Positions 1 through 5,875 of a DNA stretch of 9,566 nucleotides are shown piece by piece. The notes beneath the pieces are model-generated. The model was not told where the DNA came from, ran no database searches, and saw only the letters and a program-made list of their open reading frames with translations. This DNA comes from JBGPGW01 sp041484095 (GTDB lineage Bacteria > Pseudomonadota > Alphaproteobacteria > CADEGL01), in contig JBGPGW010000129.1 in NCBI GenBank assembly GCA_041484095.1, positions 1 to 9,566 of the forward strand, read 5' to 3'. Within the stretch, counting starts at the first letter, position 1. Each line of letters opens with the position of its first letter. A program made the position numbers and the translations under genes.

Positions 1-20
1 CCTCCCTCAAGGGGAGGGGG
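1..20. repeat. C/G-run inverted repeat, cut by the window edge
   Basis: CCTCCC (1-6) is mirrored by GGGAGG (12-17), followed by more G residues. The element has the same character as the longer inverted repeat at 348-373. Hairpins of this kind are frequent between genes in alphaproteobacterial genomes. The left side may continue outside the window. Confidence 0.5.
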
Positions 21-43
21 TGTCGTAATTCCTCATCGTCCTT

Positions 44-98
44 TCAATCGGCCATTCCGCCGGTCAATCGGCCATTCCGCCGGTCAATCGGCCAATCC
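44..98. repeat. 20-bp tandem repeat, about 2.75 copies
   Basis: The unit TCAATCGGCCATTCCGCCGG occurs perfectly at 44-63 and 64-83. A third partial copy at 84-98 matches over 15 bases with one mismatch. It lies in non-coding DNA. The copy number could vary by slippage. No function is evident. Confidence 0.9.
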
Positions 99-347
99 AT
101 GAGTCCCGCTTTTTCCATGCAGAACGCTTCTCGATCGATCCTCTCGCAAGTCCAGCGTTTTCCCTGTGCCGAGCGCTTCCGTCACGTCTTCTCGAAGCGC
201 CTTCTTTTCCAGGCGCGCACTTCATCTCTTCGTCGCTGGTCGTTTCTCTTATCCCCACGCGGCGCGCGCGATCACGCGTTCCATGCGGCGTGCGCGACAA
301 TGCGCCACAGCCCTGGAATGCAACGCGTCGAGAGGCGAAGTTACGTC

Positions 348-373
348 ACCCCCTCCCCGCCGAGGGAGGGGGT
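348..373. repeat. C/G-run inverted repeat (REP-like hairpin)
   Basis: ACCCCCTCCC (348-357) and GGGAGGGGGT (364-373) are perfect reverse complements around a six-base loop. A further G-run, TAGGGGGAGGGGG, follows to about 385. The element repeats the character of the inverted repeat at 1-20. A transcript through it would form a strong hairpin, but there is no T-tract and no gene immediately upstream, so a dispersed intergenic repeat is more likely than a dedicated terminator. Confidence 0.65.
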
Positions 374-485
374 AGGGGGAGGGGGCGATACATGACGGTC
401 GTTTGCAGTCGCCGCTCTATGCGTGCTCGATCGCCCGAGGACCTCATGCTCAGGCAGGCTCAGCACGGGACGTCGTATTCTTTTT

Positions 486-516
486 CCTTCGTCCTTCGAC
501 AGGCTCAGGACGAGGG
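486..516 (+). repeat. REP-like palindrome, copy 1
   Basis: CCTTCGTCCT (486-495) pairs with AGGACGAGGG (507-516), with one G-T pair, around the 11-base loop TCGACAGGCTC. The core TTCGACAGGCTCAGGACGAG is a motif I know as a common dispersed intergenic element in alphaproteobacteria. The same element occurs in reverse orientation at 564-593 and in degraded form at 4253-4323. A weaker relative may lie at about 435-470. Confidence 0.75.
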
Positions 517-563
517 CCCCGAACGCTCCCTTAAGTGCAGCATGAGGTGTCACGTATTCTTAT

Positions 564-593
564 CCTCGTCCTGAGCCCGTCGAAGGACGAGGG
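564..593 (-). repeat. REP-like palindrome, copy 2 (inverted)
   Basis: CCTCGTCCT (564-572) and AGGACGAGG (584-592) form a perfect 9-bp stem around an 11-base loop. Its reverse complement matches copy 1 (486-516) almost base for base, with a G for A change in the loop. The two therefore form an inverted pair about 50 bp apart, an arrangement like the paired REP units known from other bacteria. It ends about 55 bases before the DmsC start codon. Confidence 0.75.
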
Positions 594-646
594 CCGCTCC
601 GATACAGAAACACGCTGAGACACGAACACATTAAGACCCCGCCGCA

Positions 647-1588
647 ATGCACCCCGCCTATTCCATCATCTTCTTCACGACGGCCTCGGGTGCGGGGTAT
701 GGGCTCATGGCGCTGCTCGCTGTCTTTGCAGTCACGGGGCTGATCGAGCCCGCGCCCTGGCCGGGCGGTGCCGGGTTCGCGCTGGCCTCGGCACTCGTTG
801 CCTTCGGGCTTCTCTCCTCGACCCGTCACTTGGGCCATCCCGAGCGCGCATGGCGCGCCTTCAGCCAGTGGCGCTCGTCCTGGCTTTCGCGCGAAGGCGT
901 GCTCTCGCTCGCGACGTTTCTGCCGGCCTTCGTCATCGCCTTTGGCTGGGTCGTCGAGGGAGAAGTAACAGGCGCCTGGGCGATCGCGGGCTACGCGACG
1001 GCGTTGCTCGCCGCCGCGACCGTCGCGTCGACCGCGATGATCTACGCGTCGCTGAAGCCGATCCACGCCTGGAACAATGGCTGGGTGCTGCCCATCTACC
1101 TCATCCTCGCCGTGGCGACGGGCGCGTTGCTCCTCCAGGCGCTGCTCGCTTCGTTCGGCGCGCCGCGCGGGGCGGCGGGGGCGACGGCACTGGCCGCGCT
1201 CTTCACGGGGTGGTGCCTCAAGGCTGGCTACTGGAAATTCCTCGACAGCGCGGCCGCGCGCAGCACGCCCGAGAGCGCCACGGGCCTTGGCGGACCCGTC
1301 CGCCTTCTCGATCCCCCCAACACGCAGGAGAATTTCGTCCAGCGCGAGATGGGCTACGGGATCGCGCGCAAGCACGCGGCCAAGCTCCGATACGTCGCGA
1401 TGGTCGCGGCCTTCGCACTGCCTTTCGCCCTCACGCTGGCCTCGCTCATGATCGAGGGCGCCATCGGGGCCGTCGCGGCGCTCGCCGCCGTGCCGGTCGC
1501 GGCGCTCGGAATCGTCGTCGAGCGCTGGCTGTTCTTCGCTGAGGCCAAGCATACGGTGATGCTCTACTACGGCGCGGGCGGGGCGTGA
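647..1588 (+). CDS. dmsC: DmsC-family membrane anchor of a molybdenum oxidoreductase
   Basis: The 313-residue protein is the quinol-facing membrane anchor type of the DMSO reductase family. In this family DmsC holds the catalytic molybdopterin subunit (DmsA) and the Fe-S subunit (DmsB) at the membrane and passes them electrons from quinol. Evidence seen: about eight hydrophobic segments (near residues 10-33, 43-57, 86-104, 110-133, 147-169, 175-193, 248-268 and 271-292), the length expected for the family, the signature STRHLGHPERAWRAF (58-72) running into SQWRSSWLSREG, and the C-terminal ERWLFFAEAKHTVMLYYG. The ATG at 647 opens directly into the family-like start MHPAYSIIFF, although no strong ribosome-binding site precedes it. 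Neither dmsA nor dmsB is adjacent: upstream is 646 bp of repeats and downstream an unrelated dehydrogenase. The true substrate of the complex cannot be told from the anchor. Confidence 0.88.
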   Translation: MHPAYSIIFFTTASGAGYGLMALLAVFAVTGLIEPAPWPGGAGFALASALVAFGLLSSTRHLGHPERAWRAFSQWRSSWLSREGVLSLATFLPAFVIAFGWVVEGEVTGAWAIAGYATALLAAATVASTAMIYASLKPIHAWNNGWVLPIYLILAVATGALLLQALLASFGAPRGAAGATALAALFTGWCLKAGYWKFLDSAAARSTPESATGLGGPVRLLDPPNTQENFVQREMGYGIARKHAAKLRYVAMVAAFALPFALTLASLMIEGAIGAVAALAAVPVAALGIVVERWLFFAEAKHTVMLYYGAGGA

Positions 1589-1676
1589 GGCGCGTTGCGG
1601 GACCGGCCGCGGCGCGGCTATGCTCCCCCGCGACAATTCATCGAGAAACCTGAACGGATTCGGGGGAGAAGAAGCT

Positions 1677-2546
1677 ATGGCGAAGGTCGCATTCCTGGGA
1701 ATGGGCGTGATGGGCTATCCGATGGCGGGGCATCTCGCTGCCAAGGGCCACGACGTCACGGTCTACAACCGCACCGCGGCCAAGGCCGGGGAATGGGTGA
1801 AGCAGCACAAGGGCAAGTCGGCGCCGACGCCGGCCGCCGCGGCCAAGGGGGCCGAGATCGTCTTCGCCTGCGTGGGCAATGACGACGACGTCCGCAGCGT
1901 CGTCTACGGCAAGGACGGCGCCTTCGCGGGCATGGGCAAGGGGACGATCTTCGTCGACCACACGACCGCCTCGGCCGATCTCGCGCGCGAGCTCGAGACG
2001 GAGGGGAAGAAGCTCGGCCTGGGCGTCGTCGATGCGCCGGTCTCGGGCGGACAGGCGGGGGCCCAGAACGGCGCGCTGACCGTCATGTGCGGCGGCGAGG
2101 CCGCTGCCTTCGAGCGGACGAAGCCAGCGATGGCGTGCTACGGAAAAGCCGTCACGCTCATGGGGCCGGCGGGCGCGGGGCAGTTGACCAAGATGGTCAA
2201 CCAGATCTGCATCGCGGGCCTCGTCCAGGGACTCTCGGAGGGACTCGCCTTCGGCATGCGCGCGGGCCTCGACTGCGAGAAGGTGATCGAGGTCATCTCG
2301 AAGGGCGCCGCGCAATCCTGGCAGATGGAGAACCGCGGCAAGACCATGATCGCCGGCAAGTTCGACTTCGGCTTCGCGGTCAACTGGATGCGGAAGGATC
2401 TCGGCATCTGCATCGAGGAAGCGAAGAGGAACGGCGCGCGCCTGCCCGTGATCGCGCTCGTCGATCAGTTCTATTCCCACATCCAGGAGCGCGGCGGCGG
2501 GCGCTGGGACACGTCGAGCCTTTATCACTTGCTGATGAACAAGTAG
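1677..2546 (+). CDS. NAD(P)-dependent beta-hydroxyacid dehydrogenase (3-hydroxyisobutyrate dehydrogenase family)
   Basis: This is a 289-residue cytosolic oxidoreductase of the family that includes 3-hydroxyisobutyrate dehydrogenase, tartronate semialdehyde reductase and glyoxylate/succinic semialdehyde reductases. The N-terminal Rossmann fold has the glycine motif GMGVMG (8-13). NRT follows the second strand (31-33), which in this family tends to favour NADP(H). DAPVSGG (119-125) is the substrate-binding signature. GAGQLTKMVNQ contains the expected catalytic lysine K172 and N175, and KDL near 240-242 is also conserved. The start at 1677 is chosen because the Rossmann strand MAKVAFLG begins there, after a GGGGGAG Shine-Dalgarno; an earlier in-frame ATG at 1620 would add an unconserved leader. 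It lies 88 bp after the DmsC gene and need not be co-transcribed. The exact substrate is not determinable here, and branched-chain amino acid or glyoxylate metabolism are both possible. Confidence 0.9.
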   Translation: MAKVAFLGMGVMGYPMAGHLAAKGHDVTVYNRTAAKAGEWVKQHKGKSAPTPAAAAKGAEIVFACVGNDDDVRSVVYGKDGAFAGMGKGTIFVDHTTASADLARELETEGKKLGLGVVDAPVSGGQAGAQNGALTVMCGGEAAAFERTKPAMACYGKAVTLMGPAGAGQLTKMVNQICIAGLVQGLSEGLAFGMRAGLDCEKVIEVISKGAAQSWQMENRGKTMIAGKFDFGFAVNWMRKDLGICIEEAKRNGARLPVIALVDQFYSHIQERGGGRWDTSSLYHLLMNK

Positions 2547-2575
2547 CGGCTGTCTTCTTCTATCTAGAGCCGCTA
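2544..2575 (+). terminator. Candidate hairpin terminator over the dehydrogenase stop codon
   Basis: TAGCGGCT (2544-2551) and AGCCGCTA (2568-2575) are perfect 8-bp complements around a 16-base loop, and the stem begins at the TAG stop. There is no T-tract after it, so it is a weak intrinsic terminator at best and could instead be an mRNA 3'-end stabiliser. Confidence 0.35.
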
Positions 2576-2691
2576 TCGATCTCGCCGCAGTGCCGCGCGG
2601 ACTATTCGCCTGTCCATCGCACTGACGGGCAAGGAGGGCTTGCACTCATAAACAGCACAGTGACCGCTGGAGGCTATCGGCTTGGCCGTCC

Positions 2692-2739
2692 GCTATGTAC
2701 GCTCATACGGTCGCTGCTATGTACGCTCATACGGTCGCT
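2692..2739. repeat. Perfect 24-bp tandem duplication
   Basis: The unit GCTATGTACGCTCATACGGT followed by CGCT occurs twice without mismatch, at 2692-2715 and 2716-2739. Each unit holds the short inverted repeat TATG-N6-CATA. It lies in the 303-bp spacer between the dehydrogenase (ends 2546) and the lipoprotein gene (starts 2850). The rest of that spacer shows only the hairpin at 2544-2575 and the ribosome-binding site just before 2850. It is either a recent slippage product or a pair of operator-like sites. Confidence 0.9.
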
Positions 2740-2849
2740 GCATCGGCCGGTTTTGGGCCAGCATTTTCTCGAGTGGCGCATGCGGCCGCAATCAATGTCG
2801 TCTGTTCCGTCGAAACACGCGACAGAATGAGAACGTAAGGAGGGTTCCA

Positions 2850-3320
2850 ATGCGTCTACCGACGATGATTGTCGTGTTCGGGGCGTTGTTGATCCTGACA
2901 GCGTGCGAACGGGGCGGGAAGGTCGATCCTGCTGCGGAAGAGCAAAAAATACGGACGCTCATCGGCCAGTGGGGAACTGTCATGGCGGCCAAGGATGCAA
3001 AAGCGAGCGCCGAATTTTATGCTCCAGACGGCGTGATGATGCCACCAGGTGCGCCGATCGTCACCGGTCGTGAGGCGCTAACTTCCGCCTGGCAAGACCT
3101 CGTCGCCAAACCCGGATTTCAACTGAAGATCGAAACGACGAAACTCACGGTGGCGAAGGCAGGTGATATGGCCTACGAGCTGGGAACCTATGAGCTTGCC
3201 TTTGATGGCGATCAGGGTCCCGTGAGGGACAAGGGCAAGTACGTCGTTGTTTGGAAAAAGGTCGATGGCAATTGGAAAGCGGCTGCTGACATCTTCAACA
3301 GCGACGGTCCCGCGAAGTAG
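2850..3320 (+). CDS. SnoaL/DUF4440-like lipoprotein
   Basis: This 156-residue protein has a lipoprotein signal: hydrophobic residues 5-17, then the lipobox LTAC with the lipidated cysteine at position 19. The mature part, from about residue 30, reads as an NTF2-like fold of the DUF4440/SnoaL class. It has an amphipathic first helix (IRTLIGQWGTVMAAKDAKA), the AEFYAPDGVMMPPG segment, GREALTSAW, and a closing sheet with KYVVVWKKVDGNWKAAADIFNSD. Members of this class are small periplasmic or cytosolic proteins, mostly of unknown role, some binding small ligands. The start at 2850 is set by a near-ideal AAGGAGGG (2837-2844) six bases upstream and by the signal peptide; the frame stays open upstream to 2682 but only through repeat-derived sequence. 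One line I counted (2941-3000) is about 55% GC, below the core genes. It converges on mazG. Confidence 0.82.
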   Translation: MRLPTMIVVFGALLILTACERGGKVDPAAEEQKIRTLIGQWGTVMAAKDAKASAEFYAPDGVMMPPGAPIVTGREALTSAWQDLVAKPGFQLKIETTKLTVAKAGDMAYELGTYELAFDGDQGPVRDKGKYVVVWKKVDGNWKAAADIFNSDGPAK

Positions 3321-3330
3321 GACGTACTCA

Positions 3331-3360
3331 GGTATCAAATTGATGATTGCTTGAGATACC
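3331..3360. terminator. Possible bidirectional hairpin between convergent genes
   Basis: GGTATC (3331-3336) and GATACC (3355-3360) are complementary, with two extra A-T pairs if a two-base bulge is allowed. The hairpin sits between the convergent lipoprotein and mazG genes, where a shared terminator is expected. The stem is short and lacks a T-tract, so support is weak. Confidence 0.3.
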
Positions 3361-3413
3361 CGACGCGATGGATTCGGCGCGGCAACATACGTCACCTTGA
3401 ATCGCTTATCGAA

Positions 3414-4205
3414 TCACTCCTCTCCCTTCGCCTCGTCCCAGAGCCGGTCCATCTCCTCGAGCGTCGATTGCGCGGGCGCCTTGCCGCGCTCGGCGAGACG
3501 CTCCTCGATGCGCTTGAAGCGGCGTTCGAACTTCGCGTTGGTCGAGCGGAGCGCATCCTCCGCGTCGATGCCGAGCCAGCGCGCGAGGTTCGCGAGCGCG
3601 AAGAGGATGTCGCCCAGCTCGTCGGTGAGCCGCGCCTTCGCCGCCTTGATCTCGACTTCGTGTTCGAGCTCGGTCAACTCCTCGCGGATCTTGTCGAAGA
3701 CGGGCTCGATCGTCGGCCAATCGAAGCCGACGCGCGCCGCGCGCTTCTGGAGCTTCTCCGCGCGGACGAGGGCGGGGAGCGCCAGGGGAATGCCGTCGAG
3801 CGTGCCGTTATTCTCTTTCGCCAAGCGCTCCGCCGCCTTCTGCTCCTCCCAGGCGCGGGTCTGTGCCGCGGCGTTTTCGATAGGGACATCTCCGAAGACA
3901 TGCGGGTTGCGCGCCACCATCTTGTCCGCGATCGCATCGGCCACGGCGTTGAAGTCGAAGCGTCCGGCCTCGCGCGCCATCTGGGCGTGGAACACGACCT
4001 GCAGCAAGAGGTCGCCCAACTCCTCCTTGAGCGAGGCCATGTCGTTGCGCTCGATCGCGTCGGCGACCTCGTAGGCTTCCTCGATGGTGTAGGGCGCGAT
4101 CGTCGCGAAAGTCTGCTTCACGTCCCACGGACAGCCCGAGCGCGGATCGCGGAGGCGCGCCATGACGGCGAGCAGGCGGTCGATGGGGCGGGGCGGCTCA
4201 CTCAT
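3414..4205 (-). CDS. mazG: Nucleoside triphosphate pyrophosphohydrolase MazG
   Basis: This is a full-length 263-residue MazG, a cytosolic enzyme that hydrolyses (d)NTPs to NMP and pyrophosphate. It is thought to clean the nucleotide pool and, in E. coli, to lower ppGpp under stress. Two tandem MazG folds are visible. The first has E42-E43-x2-E46 (EEAYE) followed by E62-L-G-D65. The second has EELTE (175-179) followed by E196-L-G-D199. These acidic residues are the magnesium ligands of the all-alpha NTP pyrophosphatase superfamily. The N-terminal LLAVMARLRDPRSGCPWD is highly characteristic. The ATG at 4205 is preceded on the minus strand by GAGGAAA at good spacing. The gene stands alone, with unrelated neighbours on both sides and REP-like repeats upstream. 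No missing residue or frameshift is seen. Confidence 0.96.
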   Translation of the reverse strand: MSEPPRPIDRLLAVMARLRDPRSGCPWDVKQTFATIAPYTIEEAYEVADAIERNDMASLKEELGDLLLQVVFHAQMAREAGRFDFNAVADAIADKMVARNPHVFGDVPIENAAAQTRAWEEQKAAERLAKENNGTLDGIPLALPALVRAEKLQKRAARVGFDWPTIEPVFDKIREELTELEHEVEIKAAKARLTDELGDILFALANLARWLGIDAEDALRSTNAKFERRFKRIEERLAERGKAPAQSTLEEMDRLWDEAKGEE

Positions 4206-4252
4206 GCGCGCATTTCCTCGTGTTCGACATCCGCTCCATCATGCTTCGCTTC

Positions 4253-4323
4253 CCTCATGTTTCGACAAGCTCACCACGAGGGTTTTCGCAATGTCCGCAT
4301 CCCGGGCCTGTCGAAGGATGAGG
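4253..4323. repeat. Degraded pair of REP-like elements
   Basis: TTTCGACAAGCTCACCACGA (4260-4279) and, in opposite orientation, CCTGTCGAAGGATGAGG (4307-4323) are diverged copies of the TTCGACAGGCTCAGGACGAG element found at 486-516 and 564-593. As at that site, the two lie head-to-head about 30-50 bp apart in front of a gene, here mazG. Confidence 0.6.
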
Positions 4324-4334
4324 ACGCCCGGCAT

Positions 4335-4366
4335 GTCTCGATTTGACTCGGCAGCCAAATCGAGAC
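4335..4366. repeat. Perfect 10-bp inverted repeat
   Basis: GTCTCGATTT (4335-4344) and AAATCGAGAC (4357-4366) are exact reverse complements around a 12-base loop. It sits between two divergent genes, so neither needs a terminator there, and no T-tract follows on either strand. It may be an orphan terminator, a dispersed repeat or a regulator site. Confidence 0.6.
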
Positions 4367-4490
4367 TCGTTCCGGCGAAAACCCTCAGAGCCTGTCGCTC
4401 GCGGGGCAGTTCGGGCTCGATAATATAAGTCGGCGCACCCATTGTATGGCTCGATGGGAGGGCTCATATCAGTAGATACGGCCCAGTCCG

Positions 4491-4520
4491 AGAGACAACA
4501 CACTCAGAGACAACACAAGC
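4491..4520. repeat. Imperfect 15-bp tandem repeat
   Basis: AGAGACAACACACTC (4491-4505) is followed directly by AGAGACAACACAAGC (4506-4520), identical over the first 12 bases. It lies in the leader of the gene starting at 4580. Confidence 0.7.
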
Positions 4521-4579
4521 ATAACCAGCCGTCGGCCGTTTTTCTCTCATCTCTTCTCCCATATCCCGGAGGATATTTC

Positions 4580-4888
4580 GTGACGGCATGGCAAAAGGCG
4601 AAACCGATCGTTATGGCGCTTGCATTCGGCCTCATCGCGGGTCCGATCCTGACAAACCAGCTCGGCTGGCAAGTCACGAGCGGCAAGGCCGAGGCGGCCC
4701 TCCGCGAGGCCGTCGTCGAACAGGGTGCCTTGTTCTGCGTCCAGCGCGTGAGAGCCGAAGTCAAAGCGCCCGGTGATCTCGACTTCAACGCCCGAAGCCA
4801 GCTCGCCGAAAAATGGGGGATCGTGCCCGGTGCGGCCTCGGCCGACCCGGCCGTGACCGAGAAATGCGCCTTCAAGCTCGCGAACTGA
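4580..4888 (+). CDS. Small membrane-anchored protein of unknown function
   Basis: The 102-residue product has one hydrophobic segment near residues 9-27 (IVMALAFGLIAGPILTNQL) and then a soluble region with two cysteines (C53, C96) that could pair if it is periplasmic. The segment could be an uncleaved anchor or a signal peptide. I chose the GTG at 4580 because GGAGGA (4568-4573) lies six bases upstream and the hydrophobic segment follows at once. The same frame opens at an ATG at 4442, but that would add 46 low-complexity residues derived from the tandem repeat. The sequence resembles small hypothetical proteins I associate with alphaproteobacteria that begin with a W-Q-x-A-K-P-I pattern, but I know no function. 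Two more small genes follow on the same strand. Confidence 0.72.
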   Translation: MTAWQKAKPIVMALAFGLIAGPILTNQLGWQVTSGKAEAALREAVVEQGALFCVQRVRAEVKAPGDLDFNARSQLAEKWGIVPGAASADPAVTEKCAFKLAN

Positions 4889-4973
4889 TGAGCGGGCGGC
4901 ACGCCTTGCGTTCGACACCGCTGCGGTTTTCCGAGACACGCCCGACGGCCCGATCAGAGGCGAGGACGCGCCC

Positions 4974-5207
4974 ATGATGAACAGAACCAACAAACGAATC
5001 GGCAAATGGTCCTGGGCGCTGTCGGCGGATGAACGGCTGACGGCCGCCGCCGTCGGCCGCTCGCAAAGCGAGCAGACCGGAATCAGCCGGGAGCTGAAGC
5101 GCAAATACGACGCGATGCTGGCGAAGCAGGAAAAACTCCTGGCCCGCGCGGCAAACGGTCCCAACGGTTCCAACGGTTCCATGGCGCGGGGCGCACGCCG
5201 GGCCTGA
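4974..5207 (+). CDS. Small basic hypothetical protein
   Basis: I do not recognise this 77-residue protein. It is hydrophilic and basic. A probable helix (about 28-60, with KRKYDAMLAKQEKLLARAA) is followed by the Asn-Gly repeat NGPNGSNGS, encoded by three tandem 9-bp units at 5154-5180, and a basic end. There is no signal peptide or membrane segment. Two adjacent ATGs (4974, 4977) are possible starts, and a GAGGCGAGGA purine tract about ten bases upstream supports either. It lies 85 bp after the small membrane protein gene on the same strand and could be co-transcribed with it. Normal GC-rich codon use and the ribosome-binding site argue that it is real, but no homology supports it. Confidence 0.5.
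   Translation: MMNRTNKRIGKWSWALSADERLTAAAVGRSQSEQTGISRELKRKYDAMLAKQEKLLARAANGPNGSNGSMARGARRA
5154..5180 (+). repeat. In-frame 9-bp tandem repeat (N-G-P/S)
   Basis: AACGGTCCC, AACGGTTCC and AACGGTTCC follow one another and encode NGP-NGS-NGS near the C-terminus of the 77-residue protein. The length is a multiple of three, so copy changes would keep the frame. Confidence 0.85.
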
Positions 5208-5216
5208 ATCCGGCGT
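5195..5216 (+). terminator. Probable hairpin terminator spanning a stop codon
   Basis: ACGCCGG (5195-5201) and CCGGCGT (5210-5216) form a GC-rich perfect 7-bp stem around an eight-base loop that contains the TGA stop of the 77-residue protein. The pyrimidine run CTCTTCCCC follows. It is a plausible but imperfect intrinsic terminator, which would separate the two upstream small genes from the one at 5515. Confidence 0.45.
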
Positions 5217-5514
5217 CTCTTCCCCGTGATCCGAATTGCTCCGCCATGGGCAAGCGGCGCGTCGGGGCCCCACTGCGTCCTTCATCGACATCATTTTGCA
5301 TCAACATCATCTTGATCCCGGCATCCCGGCTGAGCCAAGCCGCGGCGGCCATGCGCGCGCGCCGCATGCGATTCTCCGCGCCGGCGTCGCAAGCGCTGCG
5401 GCCGGGCCCCATGCCTTGCCTCTGCCGCAGTCGAGCGCCTAAAGTTGCGGATCACATCGGGAAACCGGCGCGCCGTCGCGCCAGGAGACCGTCGAGGCAA
5501 GGGTGGGATGAAGC
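5217..5514. other. Non-coding spacer
   Basis: I see no gene in this interval. Frames open here (for example 5246-5611 on plus) are arginine-rich, have no motif and overlap the better-supported gene at 5515. The promoter for that gene should be here, but none is obvious. The sequence around 5283-5317 is locally repetitive in CATCAT/CATCAA triplets. Confidence 0.5.
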
Positions 5515-5832
5515 ATGGCAATGTCGAAGGTCTTGGGATGCGCGGTCGCGGCGGTCTTTCTCGCGATGGGCGGGGCAGGGGCCGCGGATGACGCGACGTC
5601 GATCACGATGAAGATCGGCAAGACCTGCGGCGCCCGATACAACGAGCTGTTCGTCCAGATCGAGCACGGTCCCCGGGTGCGGGTGAAACCGGATTTGAGC
5701 GTCGCGGTCACGGTGAAGCCGGGGACGAAGTTGCGGGTCAGGCAGTCCGAGGAAAGCGCCTCGCTCAAGGTCGACGGCATTTGGACGGAGGCGGAGAACG
5801 GCGGCGAGCTCCTGACGCGGTGTCTGCGTTAG
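5515..5832 (+). CDS. Small exported hypothetical protein
   Basis: The 105-residue precursor begins with a classical signal peptide: K5, a hydrophobic core at about 6-18, and a likely cleavage after AGA at residue 23. The mature protein is predicted to be about 82 residues and beta-rich, with VRVKPDLSVAVTVKPGTKLRV in its middle. It has exactly two cysteines, C38 and C103, which could form a disulfide in the periplasm. A purine tract (GGGTGGGATGAAG) precedes the ATG at 5515; a second ATG at 5521 is also possible. I do not recognise the family. A possible hairpin (5834-5875) follows the stop. It is transcribed in the same direction as the small genes before it and the ABM-domain gene after it. 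Confidence 0.68.
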   Translation: MAMSKVLGCAVAAVFLAMGGAGAADDATSITMKIGKTCGARYNELFVQIEHGPRVRVKPDLSVAVTVKPGTKLRVRQSEESASLKVDGIWTEAENGGELLTRCLR

Positions 5833-5833
5833 C

Positions 5834-5875
5834 TGCACGGAGGCAACAAGGCCGGCCGTCATCGACGTCCGTGCA
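5834..5875 (+). terminator. Weak candidate terminator after the exported protein gene
   Basis: TGCACGGA (5834-5841) and TCCGTGCA (5868-5875) are perfect 8-bp complements starting two bases after the stop codon. The loop is 26 bases and contains GGCCGGCC. No T-tract follows. Confidence 0.3.

Larger units (their letters stand above)
1..646. other. Gene-free, repeat-rich intergenic region
   Basis: No reading frame here looks like a real gene. The longest frames (99-395 on plus, 64-300 on minus, 290-574 on plus) are arginine- and serine-rich, have no recognisable motif and run through repeats. The stretch holds a C/G-run inverted repeat at its very start, a 20-bp tandem repeat, a second C/G-run inverted repeat and two oppositely oriented REP-like hairpins, all listed separately. 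The part between about 110 and 340 has no structure I can recognise. The promoter of the downstream DmsC gene should lie here, but I see no convincing -35/-10 pair. Confidence 0.7.
4206..4579. other. Divergent spacer between mazG and a small membrane protein gene
   Basis: This 374-bp stretch holds no convincing gene. It should contain the promoters of mazG (leftward) and of the gene at 4580 (rightward). GATAATATAAG near 4417-4427 is the most promoter-like AT-rich patch, but no good -35 box accompanies it. It also holds degraded REP-like elements (4253-4323), a perfect hairpin (4335-4366) and an imperfect 15-bp tandem repeat (4491-4520). Confidence 0.6.

Noticed and set aside
44..98. Possible CRISPR fragment
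   Set aside because: The 20-bp units abut with no spacers, so this is a simple tandem repeat.
99..395. 98-residue frame on plus and 78-residue frame on minus (64-300) in the left spacer
   Set aside because: Both have Arg/Ser-rich composition, pass through repeats, lack a convincing ribosome-binding site and match nothing I know.
560..1636. 358-residue open frame on the minus strand
   Set aside because: Antisense shadow of the DmsC gene. Very rich in Arg, Gly and Glu and without recognisable domains.
1638..2645. 335-residue open frame on the minus strand
   Set aside because: Antisense shadow of the 3-hydroxyisobutyrate dehydrogenase-family gene, which has clear cofactor and catalytic motifs.
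2682..2849. Extended N-terminus for the lipoprotein gene
   Set aside because: The extension is encoded by the 24-bp tandem repeat and would bury the lipoprotein signal. An ideal Shine-Dalgarno precedes the ATG at 2850.
3351..4346. 331-residue open frame on the plus strand
   Set aside because: Antisense shadow of mazG, typical of high-GC coding DNA, and it runs out through REP-like repeats.
5246..5611. 121-residue frame on the plus strand
   Set aside because: Arginine-rich, without motifs, and it overlaps the start of the signal-peptide-bearing gene at 5515 in another frame.
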